From the NCBI GenBank assembly GCA_963969395.1, contig OZ017797.1, positions 37,324,001-37,388,000 of the forward strand: a stretch of 64,000 bases of DNA, given 5' to 3'. Of this stretch, positions 37,516-48,909 are shown piece after piece; position 1 is the first letter of the stretch; every line of letters begins with the position of its first letter. This stretch comes from Pseudoscleropodium purum (taxonomy: Eukaryota; Streptophyta; Bryopsida; Hypnales; Brachytheciaceae). The notes below the pieces were generated by a model, which did no database searches, had not been told where the DNA came from, and was given only the letters and a program-made list of their open reading frames with translations. The position numbers were made by a program, and so were the translations under genes.

Positions 37516-38971
37516 TTACAGGACGGCAACTGCTTCCGCGGGTGCAGGTGGACTGGCAGGCTTGGCTGCGCTCTCATCACTCCAAAATGAAGTAGCCTTT
37601 CCGGTCTTTGCGACACGGTCCAGGACAACCTCAGGCTTGAGATTGCCCACGACTGTCACCTTCTGTTCCTTGATATCAATGTCGTAGCTCTCGACACCTA
37701 CCAAATGCAACACTTTATAAGACACAAAGCACTGTATATTACCCTGAATACTGCACTGCATTCGAAATACAGTCCATCGAGGGAATGCAAATATGGTTTC
37801 ACAAATTAAATATCCTAGGGACATGCATCGATGTTTAGCACACTACATGTCACAACATAATCCACATGACACTTTTCAAAATCTTCAGGAAGGCCCTTCA
37901 CAAGATCCTGCAAATTGAGATCAACAATTGTTCAATATCAAGAGAGAAGACAATTACCTTCCAGCTTCCCGATGGCTCTCTTAACTGCTCCTACGCAACC
38001 CTGGCAGCTCATAGCCACCTTCAAAACTGTAGTCTGCATATCCAAGCATGAATGTTATATTACATAAGAGGCTTTATACCGAATAACAAAAACACTGCTG
38101 GGATAAACATTTATTCAATAGCGAGAAAATTCAAAAGAGAAGCAAAACCTCATCAGGCACAAATGAGGAAGCACTAAAAAACTCTTTACAAAACAGTGTT
38201 ACGGAAAGAAAATGACCGCACCAAATTGCAACATTCTAAATACGGCACCTCCTCAACATCATCAAAGCTCATGGCGATTTTAGATCATCCACCAATAAAC
38301 CATTCTAACTTTCGCATTAGATATGTGAAAAATGCATTCTTTCGTGCGCAGGAATCCTCGTGATTTGCAAAAGAAGAATTATTAAAAATGTAACCCGTCT
38401 AACAATAGAATCTATACTTCGCACTTAAAGAAACAAGAAGATGCGCATATCTTAAAGCCGAAGAACAGAGTCCTCACAGCTTAAAATCGGATTCAGAAAA
38501 ACGAGGTGAAAGGGAAATCGAAAATTTGTGAGAATAGGCATATTCCTTTTCTCCTGTAACTAAGCTACAGAATCGTAAAAGTATATCAAATAGGCCAATC
38601 AAGAAGTCCACAAATCCTCAAACGAAACCGAAAGCAAATCTCGCTTCACTACCCCCGAAAAATGTACTACCTACACTAGAAACATAAGATATCAAAAGCA
38701 TCGTCAAACAGCAGTACGATTAGAACAGAAATGCTACAGAAGGCCACAAGACAGACCACTATTTAAGTGTCGCCATTCAACTCGTTCCCTAAGTGAAACA
38801 AATTTTCTAAAGAATCGAGCAAATCCGAAAACACACCATCACGAATGGACACTTAATCCAAATATCCGCAAATACGCGATCGAAAGATCGATCGATCAAT
38901 CGACAAGAAAACCTTAAGCGCGGCAGCCAAAACAAAACAAAGCGGCGTGAATCGACGCGTACCTCAGCCAT
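37516..38971 (-). CDS. ATX1: ATX1-type copper chaperone (heavy-metal-associated domain)
   Basis: Three coding exons on the minus strand (38971-38963, 38033-37958 and 37697-37516) give 88 residues. The first exon encodes only Met-Ala-Glu. The protein is a single HMA domain: a first strand TTVLKVAM, the metal-binding motif M-S-C-Q-G-C, helix [15 protein letters not shown], then [17 protein letters not shown] and a KTGKATSFW end. A short Ala/Pro-rich tail (about 20 residues) follows. The family carries Cu(I) in the cytosol to P-type ATPases of the secretory pathway. The MxCxxC cysteines and the Lys of the KTGK loop are present, so it should bind copper. The tail is much shorter than the extension of the longer plant CCH form, so it is closer to ATX1. 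The placement of the tiny first exon rests on GAG|GTACGC and the ATGCAG acceptor. Confidence 0.92.
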
Positions 38972-39097
38972 GGCGGACGTCGTTTCTGCACCTTCAAAAC
39001 TCGCGAGATTCGCACAACAACAGACTCAAAGCTCCACAAAAACTTCCGCAATAACAAACTTGCAAAACTCCGAACCTCTCCAACGGTGATCACGAGA

Positions 39098-39105
39098 TTA
39101 TATAA
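39098..39105 (-). promoter_or_regulatory. Probable TATA box of the copper-chaperone gene
   Basis: On the minus strand TATATAAT lies about 130 bases upstream of the ATG at 38971. It is followed by a GC-richer leader (CCGTTGGAGAGGTTCGGAG). Position and composition fit a core promoter; nothing else supports it. Confidence 0.5.
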
Positions 39106-39109
39106 CATG

Positions 39110-40514
39110 CGAGGAGAGCTTCCAAATCCACAGAAAACATGTAGGGGAAAGGCCTTCCGAAAGATCTCTCGGACCCACTGGATGAACAGAGTTCACGCGG
39201 TTTGGTACGTGGATGAGGGTTTGACGGATGAACGTGTCTCCGCACGTGTCTTGGTATGGACTGTGGATGTCAGTTGGTTGTCTTTGGTTGAATTTACTGA
39301 CGAAATTTTTGTTACGAAGCGAAATTTCAGGAGGGATTTCCTAAAATATTCTTTTTCTAATAATTTTCTATTTTTATTGAATAATGGATTAATGGATGAT
39401 AATCATAGAGGAAAAAAAAAAAAAAAAGATAGAATTGTCAACAAGTAAACTATACCAACATGTAGTTGAATTTTATTTTTGTATAGGAATGGATATCATT
39501 CATGGTGGAGATTGTTGTCATCACTTGAGGAAAAAAAAATTTTAATCCTAGAATAAAAATCAGTTGATAGTTTTTGACTTGGATTAGGCATTATGAATTG
39601 TGTGTTAGTGTATTTTTGGATTTATAGTTAGTTAGTTATGAGTGCCCAATTATGAACCTTGCCCAAATATCAACACTTAAAATATGAATACCAAATAATG
39701 GAGAAAGATGGTATTGTAAACCATCAATAGAGAATGTTAGTAGAGGAAATCATTGGAAGAAATCATTGAACATGTGTCATGCTATTTATTTCACCATTTT
39801 GTTCTATTCATTTTATGTTTTCAACATGTGCCGTGCTTAATTTATGAATGACCTTACTATCATTATTTTTTGTATTCAGCTTCATTTTGTAATTTATTAC
39901 TACAAAGGTAAGTGAACCCAATTAAAATGTTGGCCTAATTGCGGCACATAATATAATGGTATCATGACTTCATAATCAAAATAAAAGAAGTTATTAGATG
40001 TATAGTAAATGGATTAGCAAACTTTAAAGAATTCATATTAATTAGGTATATTTTCCTAATCTCAAAGGTAGATTTTACACCCAAATTAATGAAATATCTA
40101 TTGGTAACAACTAAAAAAACTTTAAATATAGGTAATCAATGCTACTTTTGACATCAATAATTCAATTGTCAAAATTTTTTATTTCATTAATTAGTTATCT
40201 TTCATCCTATGAGAATCTCTATGAAAGGCCACTCCCTAATAATCTACATTTTCTAACTTTTCTCTTCATTTCAACCCTCAAAAGTCCTACCAAATGATCA
40301 TGAGTTATTATTTCTTACACTTGCCATATCAATGTAGAAAATTTTGTGATAATAATTATGTGATGGAAACATGAAATTCAATGAAGTAAAAACAATGAGA
40401 GTTGCTAGTATTGTGGAAGGTGGATATGCCAAGGATGGAATAATATATATCCAAACAAACCTTTAATACTAGACTTTCCAACCATATTTTAAAAAATCTA
40501 GTTAGACAAAACTA
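39110..40514. other. Upstream flank of the copper-chaperone gene, then AT-rich DNA
   Basis: The first ~200 bases retain mixed composition and could hold upstream regulatory sequence. From about 39.3 kb the sequence is AT-rich and no gene or bounded element was recognised. Confidence 0.45.
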
Positions 40515-41140
40515 TGAAATTATATGGAATACAAATATGCAAGCAATGTGATGCAATGACTAAGCTAAAAGGTTCTAACTAAGTGATAATGGAGATATAT
40601 ATGAAACTACATGGAATACAACACTTCAAATAGTATGGTGTATCATTCAAGCACGGGTGATTGATGTGATTGAGGTATGAAACTCCACCAAGTACAACAA
40701 TTCAAACAATGCAGTGTTCCATTCAAGGAAGAGTAATCTAAGTGATAGAGGTATGAAACTACACGAATTACAATGGTTCAAACAATGTGGTGTACCATTC
40801 AAGCAAGGATGATTTAAGTGATAGAGGTATGAAACGCACCAAGTACAAACACTTCAAATAATGTAATGTACCATTCAAATAAGAGTGATGGAAATAATGG
40901 AAGTATGAAACTGTAAGGTGTACAACAATTCAAAAACGTAGCCTATCATTCAAGTAAGGGTGATTTAAGAGATGAAAGTATGAACTACACTAGTACAACA
41001 ACTCAAATGATGTAGTGTACCGTTCAAGCAATTTAAGCAAGAGTGATTTAAGTGATGGAGTCCATGCACTACACGAAGTATAACAATTTAAATAATGTGA
41101 TGTTACATTTAAGTAAGAGTGATTTAAGTGATTTAGAGGT
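40515..41140 (+). repeat. Minisatellite, ~76-bp unit, about eight diverged copies
   Basis: Each unit contains AGGTATGAAACTACAC, then TACAACAATTCAAA, then AATGTGGTGTACCATTCAAG, then a GAGTGATTTAAGTGAT block. Unit starts fall near 40672, 40748, 40824, 40899, 40974, 41057 and 41136. The spacing is 75-76 bp except for one unit lengthened by a short internal duplication. Copies differ by scattered substitutions, so the array is old. It does not encode an open frame across units. Confidence 0.85.
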
Positions 41141-42548
41141 ACAAATTAAAATTTTATATGTATATATTTTTTTCAAATCTAAAAATATAATTTATACAAT
41201 TATATATGCGTGCTAGTTAAGATGCAGGTGCAAGATGTGTTTTCTATAAATTATTGAATATTATAGCTTCAAATTAAGTTTACAAAATTATTGAAGGACT
41301 GGTGAAGAATTGCCACTAAATAGGGTTTTGGGGCACTCAAGGCCATAGCAATTCACCTATAACTCCTTGACAACAATGGCCAAAAGATTCAATTTTTAAA
41401 AAAAAATTGCTTTTAAATTATTATTTTTCACCTCCTACTATTTCTAATCTTAATACAACAATCCATTGTTACATTTGAGGATTACTATTTTTTTTAAACT
41501 TTTGCAAATCTATGAATATTTCTCAATGTTTTGTTCTTCATGAAGGGGTTGTGGTAATGCCGGGGGTAATGCAATTAAGCTAGGTGTATCCGTATATAAG
41601 TCTTTCACAAAATGAATTCAAATTTTGATTTTTGGTTCAATAATTTTCAATTCAAACATCTATATCATACTAAAATATGCAAACTAAAATCTATGTACTC
41701 TAACTTTTCTTAAAGTTGAAGTTGAATAGGTACATTGATGGATACATAGCAAAGGTTTGTTTGGAAAAACATTGGGGTTCTAGCAACAACTGAATATGGC
41801 CTAAAACATGAAAGAATTCCATAATCATATCCTCATGTACATCATCTGTATACATATGCTATAGTGTATAAAGTATATACAAATGGCCACACATTAATAC
41901 TCATATAGATCAAATGTATACATATTTACATAATAAAACAAAACCAAAGCATATTTATACATAATTCATACAAAATATATTTGTACTCATATATACTATA
42001 TATAAGACTCGTATGTTGTATACAATATTGTGTAACTACATAAGAGTTGTATAAATGTAGCAAACACTCAAATGAATATGATAACCTTGTTAAAATTCTA
42101 ATTCAAGTTTATGATAGCTTTTCAAAAAGCTATTATAATTTTCTATTACCCCTACATATTTCAAATTTAAAGCTCTTATTTATTGACTTTTATTACCAAC
42201 TTAATAAAGCTTACCTTTTCAAATTTGGTAGTACCTCCACCTCTCTATAATTCCAAGTCTATATTTGTCATTTTCTAATTCTATACTAAGAGTTCTATAA
42301 TTTCATAGAAAGCTAACAACTTAACAATAAGTGAAGTTAAGGCATATAGTTCCATCAAAGATTCTCACTCTAAAATCAATGATGGCCATACATTTGGGTG
42401 GTATTAGGTTAGCAGTTAGTATTGGGTATGTCTGCCTTACTTGAAGTCCTCCCACAGCAAGAGTCATTGGATGGGGTTCCAAGCACCATGGACTGAAATC
42501 AAATTAAGTTTCGCAACTTATCTGAGCTGTAAGTGGTAATTTAGAAAA
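41141..42548. other. AT-rich intergenic DNA, no gene seen
   Basis: No credible gene. The part from about 41.83 to 42.05 kb is rich in TATAC/GTATA words. Nothing bounded was recognised. Confidence 0.45.
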
Positions 42549-43148
42549 AAAACGGATATTTCATGAAAATGGCGGTATTCCACAAACTTGGCATTTTTAG
42601 GTTCAGAACGTACAGTCTAAACTGTATACTTGTCCTAGATTTCAGGGTTTCAAGGTCTGAAATCTATACCAATCTTAGAAAATTAATGAAAAAATGGAGG
42701 AAAAATGGCGCCATTTTAACGAAATATCTGTTAAAACAAGATGTCGGGAATTTCTATGCAGATGGCCGTCTAAAATTAATTGAAACTCGTTCCACTGCAT
42801 AATTACTGGTGGTCATGGTTTTAGAGATCGAAGAGCTCGATCGATCGTTGCTGTGCACTTGGTATTCGCTGCATTTTGGAGCACAATTTTAAAAGCAGAA
42901 CTTACCATTCGAACAAGCAAGTGAAACAACTGAGCGAGAGCGAGCTTTGTACATGTTTCGACTAGTCCAGTGCAATTCTGGGAATTTGATTGTCCAAAGA
43001 TCATTCTAGCTAGCTAGCTACTTAGCTGACTAATTAAGCTAGCTAGGCATATATGGAGAATGTGCCTTTTGATTTGTCTGATCGACATATATATTGCCAG
43101 TTTGTGGCCATCTTGAGATCGACATCAAATTAAGTTTTGAAAGACGGT

Positions 43149-43291
43149 CAATTTCGTTAAATTGACACGATTCCAGCGCCAGACATGTACACAGAGGTCT
43201 ATAAGATAGGTATCATGGATTTATGCTTAAGAAGGTTCATTCTGAAAGGTGCGATTTGAAGTATTGGAATACCCCCAATTTAACGAAATTA
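43149..43291. mobile_element. Short MITE sharing the long-TIR element's terminal core
   Basis: The ends are inverted: CAATTTCGTTAAATTGACACG on the left, and AATTTCGTTAAATTGGGGGT read inward from the right, each followed by ATTCCA. The AATTTCGTTAAAWTG...ATTCCA core resembles the ends of the element at 42549-45700 and of the one at 48910-49189. It lies inside the larger element. No clear target-site duplication. Confidence 0.55.
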
Positions 43292-44402
43292 ATCATCTTT
43301 AATTCACAGTGAAACTGACGAACAGTTACTGTAAACGAAACGTGATATGTACCATTGTACCGTACTTACTAAGTAGCGTTGCTGGCTGATTCTTTGAATG
43401 CGGACTAAAGAATCGAAGGGCCACTCCGATCCGTGCAAAGTGCCGGAATCAATTCAATTCAAGTGCGTTATCGATCCTAGATAGACATGCTCTGATTGGG
43501 CATTTCTATGACGTCGACCAGAAGAAGTGCAAACTAAAGTTGAAACTCCATGCCAGCCAGGTCACAAGAAGATTCAAAATCAGACCGGTCGGCCAGAACT
43601 CACATCAAGAACAGCAATGTTGGTGGGTGAGTGCTCCCCATGGCCCAAAGTGGCAGCCCAGACTATGCACAAGTGCAATGAACCAAAGTAACTGTACTTC
43701 ACGGAGATGGACAGCCCTGCTCAGGAGATTGCTTTCTAGATCGATCAAGATTCAATTCAATCCGATCCGATGCAGCAATTAAACCATCGATCGGGGTACG
43801 TACGTACCTGAGGTAGCTACTAACAGATCATTCTCAAAGTCATTGTCAATTCTGATGTAAAGTAGTCCAATTCAGCTACGGCTGATCCATTCAGCAAGGG
43901 ATCGGATTGAGAGGTCTCATTAATTCAGCGTTCCGGTGAACTTTGTGCCATTGCCTACAAAAATCTAGAAACGTTTCTAGATTTTTGCACATTTATTTAT
44001 TTTGCGTTAAGTCTAAATTCAATTGCAAAAAACTCATTACTGCAAGTATGCGTTAATTTACAAACATAACACAAATCAAAGTTCACTTGGATGCTCAATA
44101 ATGTAGCTAGAATCTAATGTCCTATGTGGTTAGTGAAGCCTCTACTTTATGTCGAGCTAGCTAGATCGAGGCTAGAGATCGAAAGCGAAAGAAAAATGAA
44201 AAAAACAAATTATGAATCAATCCACTGGGTGGTGGCCTCCCTAGCCTGCATTCACAACCTCACATGCACGTACTGCCTTCCTTGCTTGCATATCCACTTA
44301 AGTTTCAGTTTCGATCTTCATGCAGTTCATGTACTTGGGGAGTTGTGGTGTCTAGCTTCGATGAGTTTCTCTCCATCGTTCTAGCCACTGACTGCAGCTA
44401 GC

Positions 44403-44969
44403 CACTAGTGCAGAAGGGTGGTTGAAATGACATGTTGAAATGACATTTCTCAAAAAAATGTCATTTCAACCATGCTACTGAAAATTTGGTAGATTTTAGA
44501 AGAATTATTGATCCCAATATGTTTGTTTCAATCAAAAATGAAGTTAATGTCATTTTGTGCAACAAATTTGGTAGATTTTAGAAGAAAACATTATCCCATA
44601 ACAATTGTCATGGAGAAGACAAGTAATAGAAATAAATAACTCGAGTAGGCTTTCTAAGAACATGTAAATTACTTTCAAAAAATATGGAAGTGACGAAAGG
44701 TATCTATGTCCAAACAACATAGATTATTAGAAAGTAGAATCTATAATTTTGGAAAGTAGAATCTACATCTTTTGAAGATTTTGGGAAGTGAAATCTACAT
44801 TTTTAAAAGATTTTTGAAAAGAAAATCTACATTTTTGGAAGATTTTGAAAAAGAAAATCTACTTGTTTGATAGATTTTGAAGAACTAAAATGTACACTAT
44901 AAGTATGTTGAAATGACATCAAAAAAATGTCATTTAAAATGTCATTAAAACCTGTGTTCTGCACTAGTG
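44403..44969. mobile_element. CACTA-type element, 567 bp, TSD AGC, nested in the long-TIR element
   Basis: The ends are CACTAGTGCAGAA on the left and TTCTGCACTAGTG on the right. The flanking triplets are both AGC (44400-44402 and 44970-44972), the 3-bp duplication expected for CACTA elements. Subterminal GTTGAAATGACAT words and an internal series of GAAAATCTACATTTTTGGAAGA-like units are present. No coding frame, so it is non-autonomous. Its presence inside the larger element shows it is the later arrival. Confidence 0.88.
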
Positions 44970-45900
44970 AGCTTTCGATCAATCCTGGCTGTGACGTTAT
45001 ATACGTACGTAAAGGTCTAATATGTAGGACTGATGTGGATTTATATTGCAGAACAGGTGTTCTGAAAGGTGGCAAAATTGACGCGTGTCCATTCCTTTTT
45101 GTTACAGGGAGTACGTACTTGCTTGCTAGGATCAATGGATCATGCTTTTATTTCCCTTGCCTGATGGCTAGTACTTGCACTTTGCATGCGTGCTCTTGTT
45201 CAGAGGGTAGTTTTCGGAGTTTCGGAGGTTCAGGATTGTCAAGATTGTATATTAGACACTCAGAATTTCAGATCGATCGACAGGAGCCTTATGAGAGTTG
45301 CAAGAATAGCTAGTCCTAGCTAGACATTTTGATAGTTGGATTACGGGGACTTAGCAAATTATGCCTGTTACATACGGCATGCATGAAAGTGAGCCATCGA
45401 TCTCGTCTACGACGGCCGATGATCACCCTCCAATTAAACTGTCTGGCCTTTTATATATGACTTTTACATATGAATATATAGAAGTGCGTGTTCTATTCAA
45501 GGCCTCTCACGTATTGGAAGCTTTGAATTTCATTCAGGACTTCGTGGTCTATGAGAAATACTTCAAACTTAAGACTGATATAAATTTCACACCCTGAAAC
45601 CCTGAAATCTAGGGCAGATATAGTACACTTTAGAACGCATGTTCTGAACCTAAAAGTGCCAAGTTTGTGGAATACCACCATTTTAATGAATATCCGTTTT
45701 CACCTTCGGTAATACACGTCCGTGGTTTCTGTTGCTAGAGTTGTTGATTCCGAGGCTCTGCTGGATGATATAGGCTCGGCTGTTCTTTAATTTCTTCAGT
45801 TGAGGAACGGCAGAATGCATGCAATCTGATAAGTAATTAATTGTTCAATTCCCTGAGTGAGTTATTTAATATATTGTTTGTGCAAATCCTTGGCTAATTA

Positions 45901-46177
45901 CATGGTTGTCATAGTGGACAGACGTCCGGTTTGCCCGTCCGTTAGAGGTCCCGCCCGTCCGATATGGTCAACACATAGTTGACTTTCTGATAACAGAAAA
46001 ATAGGTCACGTGGATGCCATTTGGATTAAGGAACATGCTAGGTGCGGATGGGATCGTCAAGGCGCGGACGAGGTGACGTGTCATTCCGCAAAATTGCACA
46101 AGTTACAAAATTAAAGCCGTCCAGACCGTCCGTTTGTCCGGTCCGATGACCCTAACTTGCCCATTATGACAACCATG
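45901..46177. mobile_element. hAT-type MITE, copy 1, 277 bp
   Basis: The ends are CATGGTTGTCATAGTGG on the left and CCCATTATGACAACCATG on the right. The 8-bp flanks are GCTAATTA and GCTAACTA, matching at 7 of 8 positions, as expected for an aged hAT duplication. The interior is GC-rich with repeated CCGTCCG and CGCGGACGAGGTGACGTGTC words, unlike the AT-rich surroundings. It is collinear with the copy at 46989. Confidence 0.88.
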
Positions 46178-46320
46178 GCTAACTAGGCTTTTTGCAAATT
46201 CTTTGTGCAAATTCTTTCATAGATTTGAAGGAGTGTACGTGATTTGGGAATCAAGCATTTCAAGATCCCAATGCAATAGAGTTAATTTGCACATGGGGTG
46301 CATAGTCCGGGAAGTTCTTA

Positions 46321-46652
46321 GGGCCACTTCACACTATGGTCAAAGGTCGAGAGGCCGTGGGTTTCCACCAATCACATTTCAAGAAACCAAGAGTTCCGTT
46401 GTTCAACCCTTTATACTAAAAGGTACAAACAAAAGGCCATCATCCTCCAAATTGCCTATGTGGCAAGAAAAGTGCGCTCAATGTGATGGACTTTCAAAGG
46501 AAGTTTGGATTAGCCAAACTTGGAGGCCTAAATTATGGTCAAGAGGCCGTCGAAGATGACTATTTATTGCTCATTTCTTGGGATTCTTAACAAAGTTTGG
46601 CCAGTCAATCCTATGGCCTCTTGACTTAGACGGCCATAGTGTGAAGTGGCCC
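46321..46652. mobile_element. PIF/Harbinger-type MITE, 332 bp, TSD TTA
   Basis: Terminal repeats are GGGCCACTTCACACTATGG on the left and CCATAGTGTGAAGTGGCCC on the right, perfect inverses. TTA lies on both sides (46318-46320 and 46653-46655), the duplication typical of PIF/Harbinger and Tourist MITEs. AAGAGGCC words occur in both subterminal regions. An open frame (46203-46559) runs across the left boundary of the element and is therefore not a gene. Confidence 0.85.
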
Positions 46653-46988
46653 TTACATATTTTCAACTACTTTGATTTTTTTGAAAATAATTTGCCTGGA
46701 AGTATGCTGAAAGGTAGAAAAAAGTCCTAGTTCATTTCTTATAGTTTCATTTTCCTCCTAGTAGCATTGCTGCCATTGTGAATTTTCATTTGGAAAATTT
46801 CCTTAACTTTGCAAATCTAGTTGGTCCTAAATTTTTTTTCTTTCTCTTACTTAAGTTGCTTTAGGGGGGTTTATTTACATATTGCAATATCCGTGGCAAG
46901 ATTTGAACTTAGTATTCCCTCTACCGGCTCAAGGCCAGGGATTTAACCTTCCAAAAATGTACAAATCCAAGAAACTGTCCATGCATAA

Positions 46989-47291
46989 CATGGTTGTCAT
47001 AGTGGACGGACGTCCGGTTCGCCCATCCATTAGAGGTCCCGCCCGTCCGATACAATCAACACATAGTTGACTTTCTGATAACGAAAAAATAAGCCACGTG
47101 GATGCCATGTGGATTAAGGAACATGTTGGGCGCGGACAAGATCGTTAGGGCGCAGACGAGGTGACGTGTCATTCCGCAAAATTGCACAAGTTACAAAATT
47201 AAAGCCATCCGGACTGTTCGTCTGTCTGGTCCGGTTTGCCCGGCCGTCCGTCCTGTCCGATGATCCTAACTCACCCGTTATGACAACCATG
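46989..47291. mobile_element. hAT-type MITE, copy 2, 303 bp, perfect 8-bp TSD
   Basis: Same family and orientation as the copy at 45901, with ends CATGGTTGTCATAGTGG and GTTATGACAACCATG. The flanks ATGCATAA (46981-46988 and 47292-47299) are identical, a perfect 8-bp hAT target-site duplication. It has about 25 extra bases near its right end (GGTTTGCCCGGCCGTCCGT) that copy 1 lacks. No coding capacity. Confidence 0.93.
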
Positions 47292-47299
47292 ATGCATAA

Positions 47300-48043
47300 T
47301 GGGGAGGTTGGTTAGTATGACATGCCCATAGTTAGTATAACATGCTTGTTTTTTTGACATTTAATTGATGACAACAAACACTCCATCAAACATTCCATCT
47401 TTAATTTGTAAAAAACAATAATGCCATTTCATTTGTGTCAAAAAAATAAACATAAATAAAAAATAAACGATTTGTTGGTCCAAGATTGTACTTAACTTAC
47501 AACTATTTTAAGTAATGATAAATTCTTCATACCCTTCCCTTCAAGGTTGCAATGAACCTCAACTTGATAAGTTGATGAAGTTATGTAGTAACTAAACTTA
47601 GAATGGGTTTTTTGTATTCCCAAGCAAAAATTTAAATGGATTGATCGGAGAGTTTCATTTCAAGGAGTTGTCACAAATAAGTTCAAGTGGGCAACATAAA
47701 CTTGAGCCTTGAGAGTGTGAGTGACAGCGATGGTCGAAGTGATGATGCGTCTGGTCACTCCAGTGGGTCACCCATTCATCTTCATATTGGAAGGTATTGG
47801 AAGGCCTCAATAAAAAAAAATCCATCAATTATAAACCAGTTGATTGTTGCCAATCCTTTATTTCAAATGGTAGTTTTCCTTTGTAAACCATTCCCAAGAA
47901 ATTTCCCATTCATTTCCTGGAAGTTTTTTGTAGCGTAATGCCTGAATGCGTAGGTTTCTTTGTGTAATTGGGCATTATGGATTACTCATCTGACTTTGAT
48001 TATTCATCTTCAATTTTTCATTCTTTTGCTTGTGATTTACATT
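47300..48043. other. Intergenic DNA with one unexplained low-complexity open frame
   Basis: Mostly AT-rich. A frame at 47687-47938 begins with a Ser/Asp/Gly-rich stretch (LESVSDSDGRSDDASGHSSG) whose composition differs from the neighbours, but the rest of the frame looks random. It might be a captured exon fragment. No gene can be supported. Confidence 0.35.
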
Positions 48044-48160
48044 GGGCAATAGCTCCTCGTTGTCAGGTGTTTTGGGAAATAACAAGCAAATGAGGAGGGC
48101 GAAGCCCAACAACGAGGCTTGTTATTTCCCAAAACACCTGACGACAAGGAGCCATTGCCC
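48044..48160. repeat. Hairpin MITE, 117 bp with ~44-bp arms
   Basis: GGGCAATAGCTCCTCGTTGTC, AGGTGTTTTGGGAAATAACA and AGC form the left arm. The right arm is its inverse, differing at only a few positions. The short loop reads AAATGAGGAGGGCGAAGCCC. The flanks (ACATT and TATAC) do not show a clear target-site duplication, so the superfamily is left open. Confidence 0.85.
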
Positions 48161-48909
48161 TATACATAATCCCACAAAGATTAGCCTAATTGCTAGATTT
48201 TTTCCCCTAGCACCCAATCCATTTTTGAAAAGTATCTTCTTTTGTCCAGAACCTCATCCTAAACTTTTCTATCTCATACAAAAATTCTCAAAAAAATTTA
48301 GCTAACTTGTAACTAAATGCCGGTACTCCCCGTTTACTAATGGGGTGGTTGCTTGAAATTACTTGGCATTATAAAATCTAGACCTACATTAATGATATGG
48401 CATTCATGTGCCTATAGTTTGTGAAATTAAATGCATTAAACAACAAGCCTATGTGAGGGCATAAGGCGGTTCCATTTGGGTAGTTCAAAAGTGGGCCACA
48501 ATGCTCAGAAGAATTGTTTGAGGACTTTAGTGGAACACGAGCATTTACAATGGGCACTGGCATTGCCATATTTTGGCCAAATTTGTGCATAACTAAGCTC
48601 AACAACATTCACAATCAAGAACTATGGGAAATTTCAAGTTTGACTTCAACAATTCCATGGCATTGGCATGCTTTTTTCTTTCTTGAGCTCAATTTGTAAA
48701 GGGCTTGCCTCTATAATTTTTGTCTTTGAACTTACTTTTGAAGACATTTTTATTGTCTATTGTCAAAATTTGAGTTTTCTTATTTCTCTTCAAAGTACTT
48801 TTAGATGTGCTATAAGATGATAGTAACTTTAAGCTCTAATTATAAACAAGTGAGATGTCAAAAATATATTTGGTTCCATTGAAGAAGCTTTAAGATATGG
48901 ACACATGGG
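48161..48909. other. Intergenic DNA, no gene seen
   Basis: Short open frames occur on both strands without coding signature. No bounded element was recognised. Confidence 0.45.

Larger units (their letters stand above)
42549..45700. mobile_element. Long-TIR DNA element, ~3.1 kb, with nested insertions
   Basis: About 140 bases at the left end are inverted at the right end. Both read inward as AACGGATATT, AAAATGG(C/T)GGTATTCCA, CAAACTTGGCA, TTTTAGGTTCAGAAC, CCTAGATTTCAGGGTTTCA. A GGTAAT word flanks both ends a few bases out but is not proven as a target-site duplication. The interior is markedly less AT-rich than the surrounding DNA, with many GATCGATC and CTAGCTAG words. It contains no open frame with a recognisable domain, so the element is non-autonomous. 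Two smaller elements sit inside it. The long TIRs recall Mutator-like elements, but the superfamily is not established. Confidence 0.7.

Noticed and set aside
40515..41140. CRISPR-like array
   Set aside because: The units are contiguous diverged 76-bp repeats with no unique spacers, in a plant nuclear context.
46203..46559. 118-codon plus-strand frame
   Set aside because: It crosses the left boundary of the Harbinger-type MITE and shows no domain, so it is fortuitous.
47300..48043. A complete gene around the Ser/Asp-rich frame at 47687
   Set aside because: No neighbouring exon, no splice sites that extend it sensibly, and the second half of the frame looks random.
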